Source: a virus
DNA: 29,213 nucleotides
Strand: one strand, 5' to 3'
IMG/VR virus record: IMGVR_UViG_3300020165_000109
Coordinates: 1 to 29,213 of that record
The first letter of the stretch is position 1. Each line of letters starts with the position of its first letter. Under the pieces are notes generated by a model, which had not been told where the DNA came from, made no database searches, and was given only the letters and a program-made list of their open reading frames with translations. Made by a program: the position numbers and the translations under genes. Positions 7,042 through 15,492 of the stretch are shown one piece after another.

Positions 7042-8275
7042 AACTTTCTTTTATTTGTAATTTATATTTTTTTATTATTTGTTTAATTTCATCAATTAAA
7101 TCTTCTTCTCCTTCTTTAAAATCAAACAAAAACGAATCATAAGTATATAAGACCAGCTTAGTTTCTCGATTTCTTAATGATTTAAATATGTCCCACAATA
7201 TACGAACATTCATTGCGGTCTCCAAGTTTTGAAGAACATAATTCAATAATTTTTGAGGTTTCATATCCTCTAACTTATCTTTTCTATACACATGCTTTGA
7301 AACAGGACACTCTATCCAGCCCTTTTCGTTAAATTTTTGCCACAAATCATCTACATATATTTGTACTCTTTGAAAAAATTCCAGATCTTTAAACTGCTCG
7401 AATACTCCTCCGTATAGTTGTTTGAATGTTAGCTCTTTAGATTTGTGGTAATCCACACCATACATTTTTGCAAAAGATTTATGAATATCTTCATCCCCAA
7501 AATTATACCCCACCAACAAACCCAAAAGAGTAGGATGGTAAGCACCAATATCAAGCTCAATAAATTTATCATTACGTGGAATAAAACTCTTCCTACATCC
7601 ATTATCTTTATTAAGTGCTGCATAATTAACTCCATTAAATTTATTTGAGGGTCTTGTTGTTAGTGTTTTAAAGTTGTATTGCGTGTATACATACTCACTA
7701 CGCTCATCGTAAAAGTGCGATTTGAATTCATCTCTATTAATTCGTATACCACTTTGCTCCACGGCGTTGAAAACCACTGTGGCTTTGTTGTTGTAAAAGT
7801 CGTTGATTGGTTCATTTATTTTGTTTTTTAAGTCGTTAAATATGTTTTCACAATATTCATAATGTTTAACTATAGGTACTATTCTGTTTATGTCTTTTTT
7901 ATTAGGATATTTGTTGTAAAAATAATTATGTGTTTGTGTTGTTTCTGGTATATACGTAGGCGTTGTTAATGTTATGTCAAAGAGCTTTTGTAATACTAAA
8001 TAATGTAAAAATTCCTTCTTATCACGTACATACACCTTGTCTAATGTGTTTAATACACATTTTATTGCGTCTATACCAACGTTTAATGTCTCGCTATGGT
8101 CATTTGTCAATATAAACCCTTTTGTGGCATTTAACGGACGAATATAAACAGCACATATGCCTCCTTTTGTGGGATGTTCTACATTAGAATATGGAATTAT
8201 TTCAACAAATGCTTCCTCTCTAACATAATTTTTAAATACTTCTAACTGCTTACTATCTTCAACTAACCAAAACAT
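7016..8275 (-). CDS. Compact family A DNA polymerase
   Basis: Probable replicative DNA polymerase of the Pol I (family A) fold. Motif A is FIELDIGAYHPTLLGLL with D242. Motif B has K280, F284 and Y288-G289 (KELTFKQLYGG), at the spacings of K758, F762 and Y766-G767 in Klenow. NYVLQ gives N345 and Q349, matching N845/Q849. Motif C is YTYDSFLFDF with D380, where most relatives have His-Asp-Glu. The segment TTRPSNKFNGVNYAAL (206-221) matches the template/primer-grip region, usually TGRLSS-like, before motif A. At 419 residues it is much shorter than T7 (704) or E. coli Pol I. The ~180-residue N-terminal part may be a reduced exonuclease-like domain, but I cannot identify its metal ligands. It starts 17 bases after a TCGTATATT motif and heads the replication block. 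Confidence 0.82.
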   Translation of the reverse strand: MFWLVEDSKQLEVFKNYVREEAFVEIIPYSNVEHPTKGGICAVYIRPLNATKGFILTNDHSETLNVGIDAIKCVLNTLDKVYVRDKKEFLHYLVLQKLFDITLTTPTYIPETTQTHNYFYNKYPNKKDINRIVPIVKHYEYCENIFNDLKNKINEPINDFYNNKATVVFNAVEQSGIRINRDEFKSHFYDERSEYVYTQYNFKTLTTRPSNKFNGVNYAALNKDNGCRKSFIPRNDKFIELDIGAYHPTLLGLLVGYNFGDEDIHKSFAKMYGVDYHKSKELTFKQLYGGVFEQFKDLEFFQRVQIYVDDLWQKFNEKGWIECPVSKHVYRKDKLEDMKPQKLLNYVLQNLETAMNVRILWDIFKSLRNRETKLVLYTYDSFLFDFKEGEEDLIDEIKQIIKKYKLQIKESYGSNYDFR

Positions 8276-8292
8276 AACTCTTATTTTGGTTC

Positions 8293-8301
8293 AATATACG
8301 A
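8293..8301 (-). promoter_or_regulatory. TCGTATATT motif before the polymerase gene
   Basis: Sense-strand TCGTATATT followed by GA lies 17 bases before the ATG at 8275, in the 48-base gap between the last structural gene and the first replication gene. It is the third copy of the motif in a replication-module gap. The promoter role is inferred. Confidence 0.4.
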
Positions 8302-8323
8302 GGAATTTATCTATAATCCAAGT

Positions 8324-9169
8324 TTAATCATAAATACTTGTTAAAATAATGTTATTTCCAGTATTATGAGATTTACCTGTCATAATAGTACCATCTAACA
8401 TTACATGATAATATCCTATATAAGTTTTTCCATTTGGAAGAATAAGCCCTTCCTCTCCTTCTCTTGAGGGATCACCAGTATATAGTATTTTTCCACTATT
8501 AGGAGCATAAAATTGAAGGTAATCAAGACTAAAATTAGTTGGTTTATTTAAAAATTCTGTAAGGCCTGTTTTATTTAATTTTCTTTCTTTTAATTCTAAT
8601 ACATTTCTATTTGCTGTTGATACTTCTACCTCTCCTCCTACTAAAGCCCATTGAATTTTAAAGGGTATATATAATTCATATAGATATTGAATATCTTGAT
8701 CTATTATTTTATTATAAGTAGTTTTATCTAATTCTGTATAAATATTTTCATTAGTTTTAACTACAAAATATCTCATAAATACTCCCAATTTATATTCTTC
8801 ATCTGTTGGCGTTGGATAATATTGTTGTGGAACTAATTTAGTAACAGATATATCTATTTTTCTTACATTATTATAAACATCAACATCTATCATATTTTGA
8901 TATTGTCCTGGTACTACTTCTGAATCATAATTGCTAGCGTATTGTTGGAATGATTGTCCCTGAGATGTTAAATCCCATACATTATTTGTAACAGTATTTA
9001 TTGGTACTAGTTCTTCTATTAATGTATCATTAGGATTTTTACCAGTAAAAAATTTTCCAGTATACATAGTCCAATAATAACCTGTATAAGGTACTCCTGT
9101 AACTATATTTTTATACTCATTACCTTTAGTATATAAATTAGTTTTTATTTTATTTTTTGGTATATACAT
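8324..9169 (-). CDS. Structural protein with an internal Y-x-G-Y-Y repeat (baseplate or fibre-attachment candidate)
   Basis: A 281-residue protein, rich in Tyr, Asn and Thr, with beta-type composition and no signal peptide. It has two copies of a 17-residue motif. The N-terminal copy begins at Y28 (YTGYYWTMYTGKFFTGK) and the C-terminal copy at Y250 (YIGYYHVMLDGTIMTGK), with nine identities and no gap. Similar Tyr-Gly-Tyr/His motifs near the ends of virion proteins in marine phages come to mind from memory, but no family name can be given. It starts 2 bases before the upstream hub stop is cleared and is the last gene of the baseplate operon. A role at the baseplate periphery or in fibre attachment is inferred from that position. 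Confidence 0.7.
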   Translation of the reverse strand: MYIPKNKIKTNLYTKGNEYKNIVTGVPYTGYYWTMYTGKFFTGKNPNDTLIEELVPINTVTNNVWDLTSQGQSFQQYASNYDSEVVPGQYQNMIDVDVYNNVRKIDISVTKLVPQQYYPTPTDEEYKLGVFMRYFVVKTNENIYTELDKTTYNKIIDQDIQYLYELYIPFKIQWALVGGEVEVSTANRNVLELKERKLNKTGLTEFLNKPTNFSLDYLQFYAPNSGKILYTGDPSREGEEGLILPNGKTYIGYYHVMLDGTIMTGKSHNTGNNIILTSIYD

Positions 9170-9171
9170 TG

Positions 9172-12100
9172 TTAAGCTACGTAAGGATTTGGTAATAATT
9201 TTCTATTTCTTGCCACTGATTGTACTGATGAATCAAAAGATCTAGGTAATTCTGACCATATTGTTGTTTTATTAGATTTTTGAGATTCTGAAAAATTATC
9301 AACTCCTCCATTATTTATTATTTCCATCTTAAAAGAACCAATACTATATAAAGTATTCATTAATTTATTCATTGCAGCTTCTGATTGATTTAATGCTGGG
9401 TTAAGATAAGCTTGTCCTGTTCCTTTTTGTCTACCTTTTTGATTATTTTGGGCATTAAATTTAAGACCAGGACCTATACAACCTTCAAGCCAACCTGGTG
9501 CTTTAGGTGCTCTATGAATTAAAACTGCAGCTCTTGTAAATTTATTTCCAAATAGTTTGTTAAAAGCATAACCCCCTAATGAATTACCTATTAACCAAAA
9601 ACATTTACCATGTTTACCACTAACATGAGATTTTACTCTATAAGAATCTACTGGAATGCAACTTATTGAATTTTGATTACCTAACCATGGTAATTCTGAT
9701 GTTGCTAATGAATATAATATAGTTTGTTCATCTTCTGCTAAGATATCCATTATTCCTAATGTTTGAGTACCATCATCCATTATTCTAGTTACTCTTATTC
9801 TTAATAATTCATCTTCTGGTGGTTGTTCTCCTGGAGGTGGTGGTAAATCACTACCTACATTAGTATTAGTACCTCTAGATGTTGGAGTTGAACCTCCTAC
9901 TAAACTTGCAGCAAAAGTTCCTGCAATTCCTCCACTAGTAGGTGATTCAAATTTTTGTGGTTTAGGAGTTGATTGTGTACCAATTTTTGTTATCCAAGCA
10001 GAATTATTTATAATATGATCTGTAGTTTTAACTAATATTTCTACTGAGTCTTTATCATAAGCTGGTGGTAGAATTTTTTCATCAATTAAGAATTTTTGAT
10101 ATAATTTTATACCAGATATACCATCTATATCCATATTAAAATTAAAAGGTAAGAAAAATGGAGCTGCAAGTTGTCCTAAACCTCCTTTTCCTACTGGTTG
10201 TGATAATATCCCTACTATAAGATTTATATATGTTGTGTGTAATTCTTGAAAAGATTCAATATCTGATTGGTCAAATTGTCTATCATTTATAACATCTTCA
10301 AATACACCTCCATAATTTCCAGTAAACCAACCCCAAAAACCTCCACTTGTCATTTTTTTAATTGAGTCTTCAATTTGTTCTTCTTGAGTTTTTACTACTT
10401 CTCCATCTTCATCTACTTCTTCTTTAGGTGAATAATTTCCTTTAGTTGGAATAATTCTATCTACTATACCTGAATTATAATTAGAAAATGAGGTTGCATT
10501 TCCTGATACTTGGTTACCATTACTTTGTGCTCCAATTGTAATCATTGATGAAAAATTAGAAGGTATACTTCCATCAATTCCTAAATCTCTTATTATACTT
10601 CCTCCTATATTTGGTGTAATTCCAAAAGTATTAAATCTACACATTTTACCTTCAGATAATTGTACAGGTTGTTTAATAAATCTTTGAGGGGCATTTTCTA
10701 TAAATCTAGCACCATTACCATCATCATTTAGTTTTATAGTAATATTATTAATTCCTCCTAATGTTTTTGTTATATCTGCAATTATTTGATTTAAAAAATC
10801 TAATAAAGATAAAGCATTATCTTCATCTCTTGGAGCTTGTTGTAAAACTTTTGCTATATGATTTATATTAACATAAATACTTGCTAACTTTCCAGTATAA
10901 ACTTCTCCACCTTTATAATCTGATCCATTTCTAGTTATAAATTTATCCATACTAGTTTGTTTAAAGTCTCTATCAACACCTGGTATGTTATGTCTTAAAT
11001 GAGGAATTACACATACTAAAGGATTAGGAGAGAATTGTCCTGGTGGAGATAAAATATAATTTTCATCATTTTCAAGATCTTCAAATTTCATATCAAATGA
11101 AAAAGTTGGTATTCCTGTATTAGGATCCTGAGTTATAATATACTTTTGAATATAAGCTATTAAATAACCAAATGTAACATAAGCTTGAGGAGATTCATTA
11201 TCATCATCATCTGTTGAAGTATCACCTAAACATAATACTGCTTTTTTAATTGAAATATCAGTTTTTTTAAAATCATCAGAAGGTAGAGGAAATTGTTTTA
11301 ATTGTGCTTCATGAACTCCATCATTAGTATTATCCCCATATATTCTTCCTGGTACTTTATAATTTTGATAAATACTAAATAACCAAGTATTTAGTGATGT
11401 TTTATTAGCATTAGCTATTAAAGGAATATCATCACTTTTTTCATCATCTTCTTCACTTTTCTTTTTATTTTTAATAGTTTCATCATCTATAGCATTTAAT
11501 GATATATTTACTTTAAGACTTTCTAATACATCTCCTAAACCTGTTAAATTAATAGTACAATCATAACTTCCATCAGGATTAAATGTCCATTTAAAATTAC
11601 TTATTTTACCATATACTCCTTCATAATTTCCAGATCTATTTTCTCTTTCCTTTTCTATTCTTTTTGTAATTTCAAAATGATTTTTTTCTTGAATTTGTTT
11701 GTTAAACATATAACGTAAAGCTGGTGAATTAAAATTATTAAATGTTTGTAATTCTCCAGAATTGTTTAAATAATTACTCCACCCAAATTCTAATAATAAA
11801 GTATACCCAGGACGCATATATAAAGCATCTATTAATGCTAATTGTATTTTACTATAACATTTTATTTTAATTTCAGTTTTTGTTAAAGCACCATTATTCA
11901 TATACTTTAAAGATGCTTCTGTAATACCAGGCATTGGTATAAATCCTCTTTCAGATGTACCTCCCCAACCATAAGCACCATTAAATGTTTGGTTTGTTAT
12001 GTTTAAACCAGCATTTGCTCTAAAACTATCTCCTACTTTTGAAATTGCACCCCCTTGTAATATAAAATTTTTAGCTAAACCATCACCTGCAATATCATCA

Positions 12101-12321
12101 ATATTAATTCCATCTAATCCTCCTAATCTTTTTAAGATATCAATTCCACCTCCTTCATCTTGCAAAAGATCTACAGAACTTGCTAATCTAATCCAAGGTG
12201 TTTTTGATTGTTGGTATAATAAATCTTTAGTATCTTTTCCACTTCCTCTACCTAAAGAAAATTGTCTTTGTTCAATTTGTGTAGTTACCCATTCTGCAAA
12301 TGGTGATCCTAATATATTCAT
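9172..12321 (-). CDS. Large baseplate hub protein with C-terminal DUF5675-like domain
   Basis: A 1049-residue protein, probably the central baseplate hub. The N-terminal half is beta-rich and has a conserved-looking segment around TLLLEFGWS. Residues ~820-838 form a Pro/Gly/Glu linker (SDLPPPPGEQPPEDE). From ~840 to 1000 the pattern fits DUF5675: ELPWLGNQNSISCIP, then a His (H936, VLIH) and a Gly-Cys-Ile (C948, EGCIGPG) 12 residues later. That His...GCI layout resembles the catalytic signature of L,D-transpeptidases, although the folds may be unrelated. Order in the operon (tape measure, initiator, LysM-like, hub) matches simple contractile tails. It starts 2 bases after the LysM-like gene's stop codon. 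The hub role is inferred mainly from order and size; the DUF5675 call is from pattern memory. Confidence 0.62.
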   Translation of the reverse strand: MNILGSPFAEWVTTQIEQRQFSLGRGSGKDTKDLLYQQSKTPWIRLASSVDLLQDEGGGIDILKRLGGLDGINIDDIAGDGLAKNFILQGGAISKVGDSFRANAGLNITNQTFNGAYGWGGTSERGFIPMPGITEASLKYMNNGALTKTEIKIKCYSKIQLALIDALYMRPGYTLLLEFGWSNYLNNSGELQTFNNFNSPALRYMFNKQIQEKNHFEITKRIEKERENRSGNYEGVYGKISNFKWTFNPDGSYDCTINLTGLGDVLESLKVNISLNAIDDETIKNKKKSEEDDEKSDDIPLIANANKTSLNTWLFSIYQNYKVPGRIYGDNTNDGVHEAQLKQFPLPSDDFKKTDISIKKAVLCLGDTSTDDDDNESPQAYVTFGYLIAYIQKYIITQDPNTGIPTFSFDMKFEDLENDENYILSPPGQFSPNPLVCVIPHLRHNIPGVDRDFKQTSMDKFITRNGSDYKGGEVYTGKLASIYVNINHIAKVLQQAPRDEDNALSLLDFLNQIIADITKTLGGINNITIKLNDDGNGARFIENAPQRFIKQPVQLSEGKMCRFNTFGITPNIGGSIIRDLGIDGSIPSNFSSMITIGAQSNGNQVSGNATSFSNYNSGIVDRIIPTKGNYSPKEEVDEDGEVVKTQEEQIEDSIKKMTSGGFWGWFTGNYGGVFEDVINDRQFDQSDIESFQELHTTYINLIVGILSQPVGKGGLGQLAAPFFLPFNFNMDIDGISGIKLYQKFLIDEKILPPAYDKDSVEILVKTTDHIINNSAWITKIGTQSTPKPQKFESPTSGGIAGTFAASLVGGSTPTSRGTNTNVGSDLPPPPGEQPPEDELLRIRVTRIMDDGTQTLGIMDILAEDEQTILYSLATSELPWLGNQNSISCIPVDSYRVKSHVSGKHGKCFWLIGNSLGGYAFNKLFGNKFTRAAVLIHRAPKAPGWLEGCIGPGLKFNAQNNQKGRQKGTGQAYLNPALNQSEAAMNKLMNTLYSIGSFKMEIINNGGVDNFSESQKSNKTTIWSELPRSFDSSVQSVARNRKLLPNPYVA

Positions 12322-12323
12322 TT

Positions 12324-12647
12324 TTATAACTCATTTAAATTATTATAACTATCTATTATACCACTAATATCTACTGGTATAGCTATTTGTGAACCAGGAT
12401 TAAGAAAAAGTGATCCAAAATTAACTTTATTAGGATTTCTAATTGATATTATCCACCATAAAGTTACATTATTATAAAATTGATTAGCTAATAAATCTAA
12501 TCTATCTCCCCATTCTGTCTCAACATAAATATCACTTTCACGAGCTCCAACCTCAGGATAAAAAACTGTGTTATAATATTTATCTCCTATAGTTCCAACA
12601 AATCGATCTTCATTTCTTAATATTTTTATATCTTGATATCTATCCAT
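12324..12647 (-). CDS. LysM-like baseplate protein (T4 gp53-type)
   Basis: A 107-residue protein with a LysM-like core at residues 44-95: ETEWGDRLDLLANQFYNN, then LWWIISIRNP and GSQIAIPVDI. These are the 'start' strand, the two helices and the closing strand of a LysM fold. T4 gp53 and the small LysM proteins of phage tails and contractile injection systems (Afp7-like) use this fold to join the hub to the tube or wedge. Size and position between the probable tube initiator and the hub match that role. Only 6 bases separate it from the upstream gene and 2 bases from the hub gene, so the three form a tight operon. Binding to peptidoglycan is not implied. Confidence 0.72.
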   Translation of the reverse strand: MDRYQDIKILRNEDRFVGTIGDKYYNTVFYPEVGARESDIYVETEWGDRLDLLANQFYNNVTLWWIISIRNPNKVNFGSLFLNPGSQIAIPVDISGIIDSYNNLNEL

Positions 12648-12653
12648 TATAAT

Positions 12654-15047
12654 TTATTGAATTACTGCTCCACCTTGTGCATATGATTTATAAGGATCTG
12701 AGTAGTTAGTAGTTTTGTTATTATTAGCTAATGATATATATTTCTGAGTTGGATCTGTTAAACTATCTGCTTTAGCTGGTATGAATTTTTGTATTGGTAT
12801 AAATGTAAATCCTGTTACTTTTATCATATGAGGTAATTCTTTTACACTTTGATCAGTTCCCCCTTGTTCATTAATACCTATTTCCCATGGTGATTCTTCA
12901 GGAACTCCAAAACTTAAACTTTTTATAATACCTGGTTGTTCATATAAATAACCTCCCATAGTTAATCTTACTATATTTCCTCTCATAAATCCTGCTGAGT
13001 TATAATCTGGTGCTAAAGATGAAGCTAGATAATTTAACTTTTTATACATTGGAATTAATTCAGCTTTTGATTGAGCATATACTGTCCAACTCATAGAAAC
13101 TTCTCTTCCAAATCCTTGATAATTATATAATTCTTCTCCTCTACCTGCGTAATTTACAGAATCCCACTTAGCTGTATAATTATCATTAAAACTATCTATA
13201 AATGCTCTGAAATGGAGATAAGTAGCTATTCCATTAGCAGCATCATTATTAATAATAGCTATTCTAAATTTTATAGAATCATTAACTGCTTTTGTTAAAT
13301 CTACTGCTTCTCCTTCATACATAGGTAAAGCATTTAAAGTATCTATTGCTTGTAAAGTTTTAGCATCAATACCATAATGTAAAACATCTTTAACTTCTCT
13401 ACCACCATTAGTTGATGAATTATTTAAAACACCAGCGTTTCCTCCTGGATTTCCTAAATTTAATCTTACATCTATATTTTGATCTACATAATCTGGTGAT
13501 AATGATAATACTGATGATTGTGTAATTCCTGTTTTAATAGTTTTCCCCTCTATTTGAACAACTTTTCTAAAATCTTTTGGATTTTTTAATCCTTTTCTAC
13601 TTCCAATTACTCTATCACTATAAAGTTGAGCTTGAGTAAAAGTAGCTGTTCCATTTTCTGTTGTTTTTGATTCCCATGATGTTAAAGCATCATCTCCTAC
13701 TTTTGTAGAATATACACTATTATTCCAACCTTGAATAGCGCTAGTAAATTGATCACTATAATTATTATTACCTAATTTTATAGTTAATTCATCTGTTAAT
13801 TGAGATACTGATTCAGGAAATAAATTTCCAAATATTCCTGTAACACCAGAACCAGATATAAATAAATTTCCCTTAGAAATTTGAAAAATATTTAAATTAT
13901 TACCAAAGGTTGTTGTTGGTTTTGTAAAAACACTATAATTATTAGGACCTTCAGGATTTATAAAACCAGCATTCATAGCTGCTGCTCTACCTGATGCTCC
14001 ACCATCTGGAAAAGTAAAGTCTTCATCCATACTACCATATATGTAAGGACTTATATTTGCAAGACCATCATATGCCCTTGCTAAAGGTTCAAAACCTCCA
14101 TAATCACTAAATGCTAAGTTAAAAATAGAATTATTCCAAACATCAGAAACACCTCTATAATTAGCATCTTTTACAAGAACAGATGGTACTGGTCTTTTAT
14201 ATATTGAATAATTTCCTGATGAAGAGATTTCTGGGTTAGAAGTTGATAAAAATCCAGATGTTTGTACTTTTGCATTTTGCCTACCAGTTCTTTGATCAGC
14301 AAAAAGAATATTAGTATTACCTATACCTAGAATTGAACCTGGTCCTCCACCATATTGTAATATTGAAGCTTGAGCTTGTCCACCAGGATTTAATATTATA
14401 TTTCCTCCTACAGTTACTGATGGTGTATTAGTATTTATAGCAGTGTTTAAATTAACTAATCTATTAGAATCTTTAATATCATCTGATGTATTTTGCATAT
14501 TTACAGTAGCAAAATAACTATTTACCCCTCCATTATTAGAAGATTTAAAATCAGTTGTTAAAGGAGTATTATCTGTAAGAGGATTTATACCAAATAAATT
14601 AGTAATTCCTGTTGCAACTGGATCTACTGCTGCTTGAAGTAATGTACCTACAGGAGTATATAAACCTTGATTAAGTCCTCCTCCAGCATAACCTGCACCA
14701 AAAGAAGCTTCTGTTTTTACATTATTACGTGATAATACATTTTGTTTAGCTATAAATTCAAAACCATTAGGAGATCTTGTATCAAATAGCATTTGTGTTA
14801 ATCTACTTACATCATTCGCAACAGCATTAACAACACCTAAACCTCCCCTTAATAAAAAATCTACAGAATCAGTACTTAACCCAACATTTTCTTGATCGGC
14901 AAATGTTTGACTTGGGTTATTATATTCAACACCAGGTATACGTTTTGTAATATAAGGTTGATTACTTCTACCTGAATCAAACCTATCATTTCCGTAAGTG
15001 TCCCATTTTAGTTTATTAAACCTCGTAGTTGATGTTATTAGTGGCAT
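12654..15047 (-). CDS. Probable baseplate or tail-tube initiator protein
   Basis: A 797-residue virion protein. The N-terminal ~180 residues include a Gly/Ala-rich stretch and RSPNGFEFIAKQNVLSRNN (near 92-110). The middle is low in charge and rich in Asn, Gly and Ser. The C-terminal ~200 residues look like a folded beta domain: FRAFIDSFNDNYTAKWDS, GFGREVSMSWTVYAQSKAEL, then ITY-like strands ending HMIKVTGFTFIPIQKF. That region resembles the tube-like domains of baseplate proteins that start tube assembly (T4 gp48/gp54 role). Position right after the tape measure and before the LysM-like gene supports this. No enzyme motif was seen. The exact T4 counterpart is uncertain; the virion role is well supported by context. 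Confidence 0.6.
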   Translation of the reverse strand: MPLITSTTRFNKLKWDTYGNDRFDSGRSNQPYITKRIPGVEYNNPSQTFADQENVGLSTDSVDFLLRGGLGVVNAVANDVSRLTQMLFDTRSPNGFEFIAKQNVLSRNNVKTEASFGAGYAGGGLNQGLYTPVGTLLQAAVDPVATGITNLFGINPLTDNTPLTTDFKSSNNGGVNSYFATVNMQNTSDDIKDSNRLVNLNTAINTNTPSVTVGGNIILNPGGQAQASILQYGGGPGSILGIGNTNILFADQRTGRQNAKVQTSGFLSTSNPEISSSGNYSIYKRPVPSVLVKDANYRGVSDVWNNSIFNLAFSDYGGFEPLARAYDGLANISPYIYGSMDEDFTFPDGGASGRAAAMNAGFINPEGPNNYSVFTKPTTTFGNNLNIFQISKGNLFISGSGVTGIFGNLFPESVSQLTDELTIKLGNNNYSDQFTSAIQGWNNSVYSTKVGDDALTSWESKTTENGTATFTQAQLYSDRVIGSRKGLKNPKDFRKVVQIEGKTIKTGITQSSVLSLSPDYVDQNIDVRLNLGNPGGNAGVLNNSSTNGGREVKDVLHYGIDAKTLQAIDTLNALPMYEGEAVDLTKAVNDSIKFRIAIINNDAANGIATYLHFRAFIDSFNDNYTAKWDSVNYAGRGEELYNYQGFGREVSMSWTVYAQSKAELIPMYKKLNYLASSLAPDYNSAGFMRGNIVRLTMGGYLYEQPGIIKSLSFGVPEESPWEIGINEQGGTDQSVKELPHMIKVTGFTFIPIQKFIPAKADSLTDPTQKYISLANNNKTTNYSDPYKSYAQGGAVIQ

Positions 15048-15067
15048 CTATAGGTTTTATTTGTTTT

Positions 15068-15460
15068 TTATCTCAAGAAAGTCTCACCTGTTCCTTGGAA
15101 TCGATTTGCTGCTGCTTTCCCATCTTTACTACCTTGTGCTAATATAAAATCATCATATGTTGATTGATTATTATATTGAGTAAATCCTGCTCCAGAAGCT
15201 AAATCATTTTTAGGTCCAGTAAATGCTTGTAACCTTGTTGGTTCTGGTAAAGGAGCTGTTCCCATTTTATTATTTACATTTTCATATTGATTTACATCTG
15301 ACGCTAATGGATTACCATCATACGAGTATAAATCATGTAATGTAGATTGCATGTCTCTAGTACTAGGCCCTGATAATGCAGGTACAGCTTGAGATGGGTT
15401 ATTAGGATAACCTAATCTTGAACCTCCTGACTCATATTTGTTTTCTAATGATTGTGCCAT
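15068..15460 (-). CDS. Small virion-operon protein of unknown function
   Basis: A 130-residue protein, hydrophilic and rich in Asn, Gln, Ser, Gly and Pro, without membrane segments or a signal peptide. Much of it looks extended or disordered (for example YPNNPSQAVPALSGPS). The C-terminus FQGTGETFLR is more ordered in character. It opens the baseplate operon behind its own late-type motif and ends 20 bases before the next start. It could be a baseplate linker or a decorating protein. I do not recognise a family. Confidence 0.7.
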   Translation of the reverse strand: MAQSLENKYESGGSRLGYPNNPSQAVPALSGPSTRDMQSTLHDLYSYDGNPLASDVNQYENVNNKMGTAPLPEPTRLQAFTGPKNDLASGAGFTQYNNQSTYDDFILAQGSKDGKAAANRFQGTGETFLR

Positions 15461-15475
15461 AATTTTTAATTTTAA

Positions 15476-15492
15476 TTATTTTGTTATAAATA
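15476..15492 (-). promoter_or_regulatory. Late-type promoter motif before the baseplate operon
   Basis: Sense strand TATTTATAACAAAATAA, an exact match to the consensus shared with other structural genes. It lies 15 bases before the ATG at 15460 and immediately after the tape measure stop. Confidence 0.55.

Noticed and set aside
11999-12367. Plus-strand ORF of 122 codons opposite the hub gene
   Set aside because: Shadow of the hub reading frame, with no sensible protein pattern or start context.
12324-12647. LysM-like protein as a cell-wall hydrolase
   Set aside because: Only a LysM-type core is present with no catalytic domain; size and position fit a gp53-type baseplate protein.
15481-15492. 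T4-type late box TATAAATA on the plus strand at 181, 15485 and 18131
   Set aside because: It would direct transcription rightward, where no plus-strand genes exist. The octamer is part of the minus-strand 17-mer, whose position before start codons is the better explanation.
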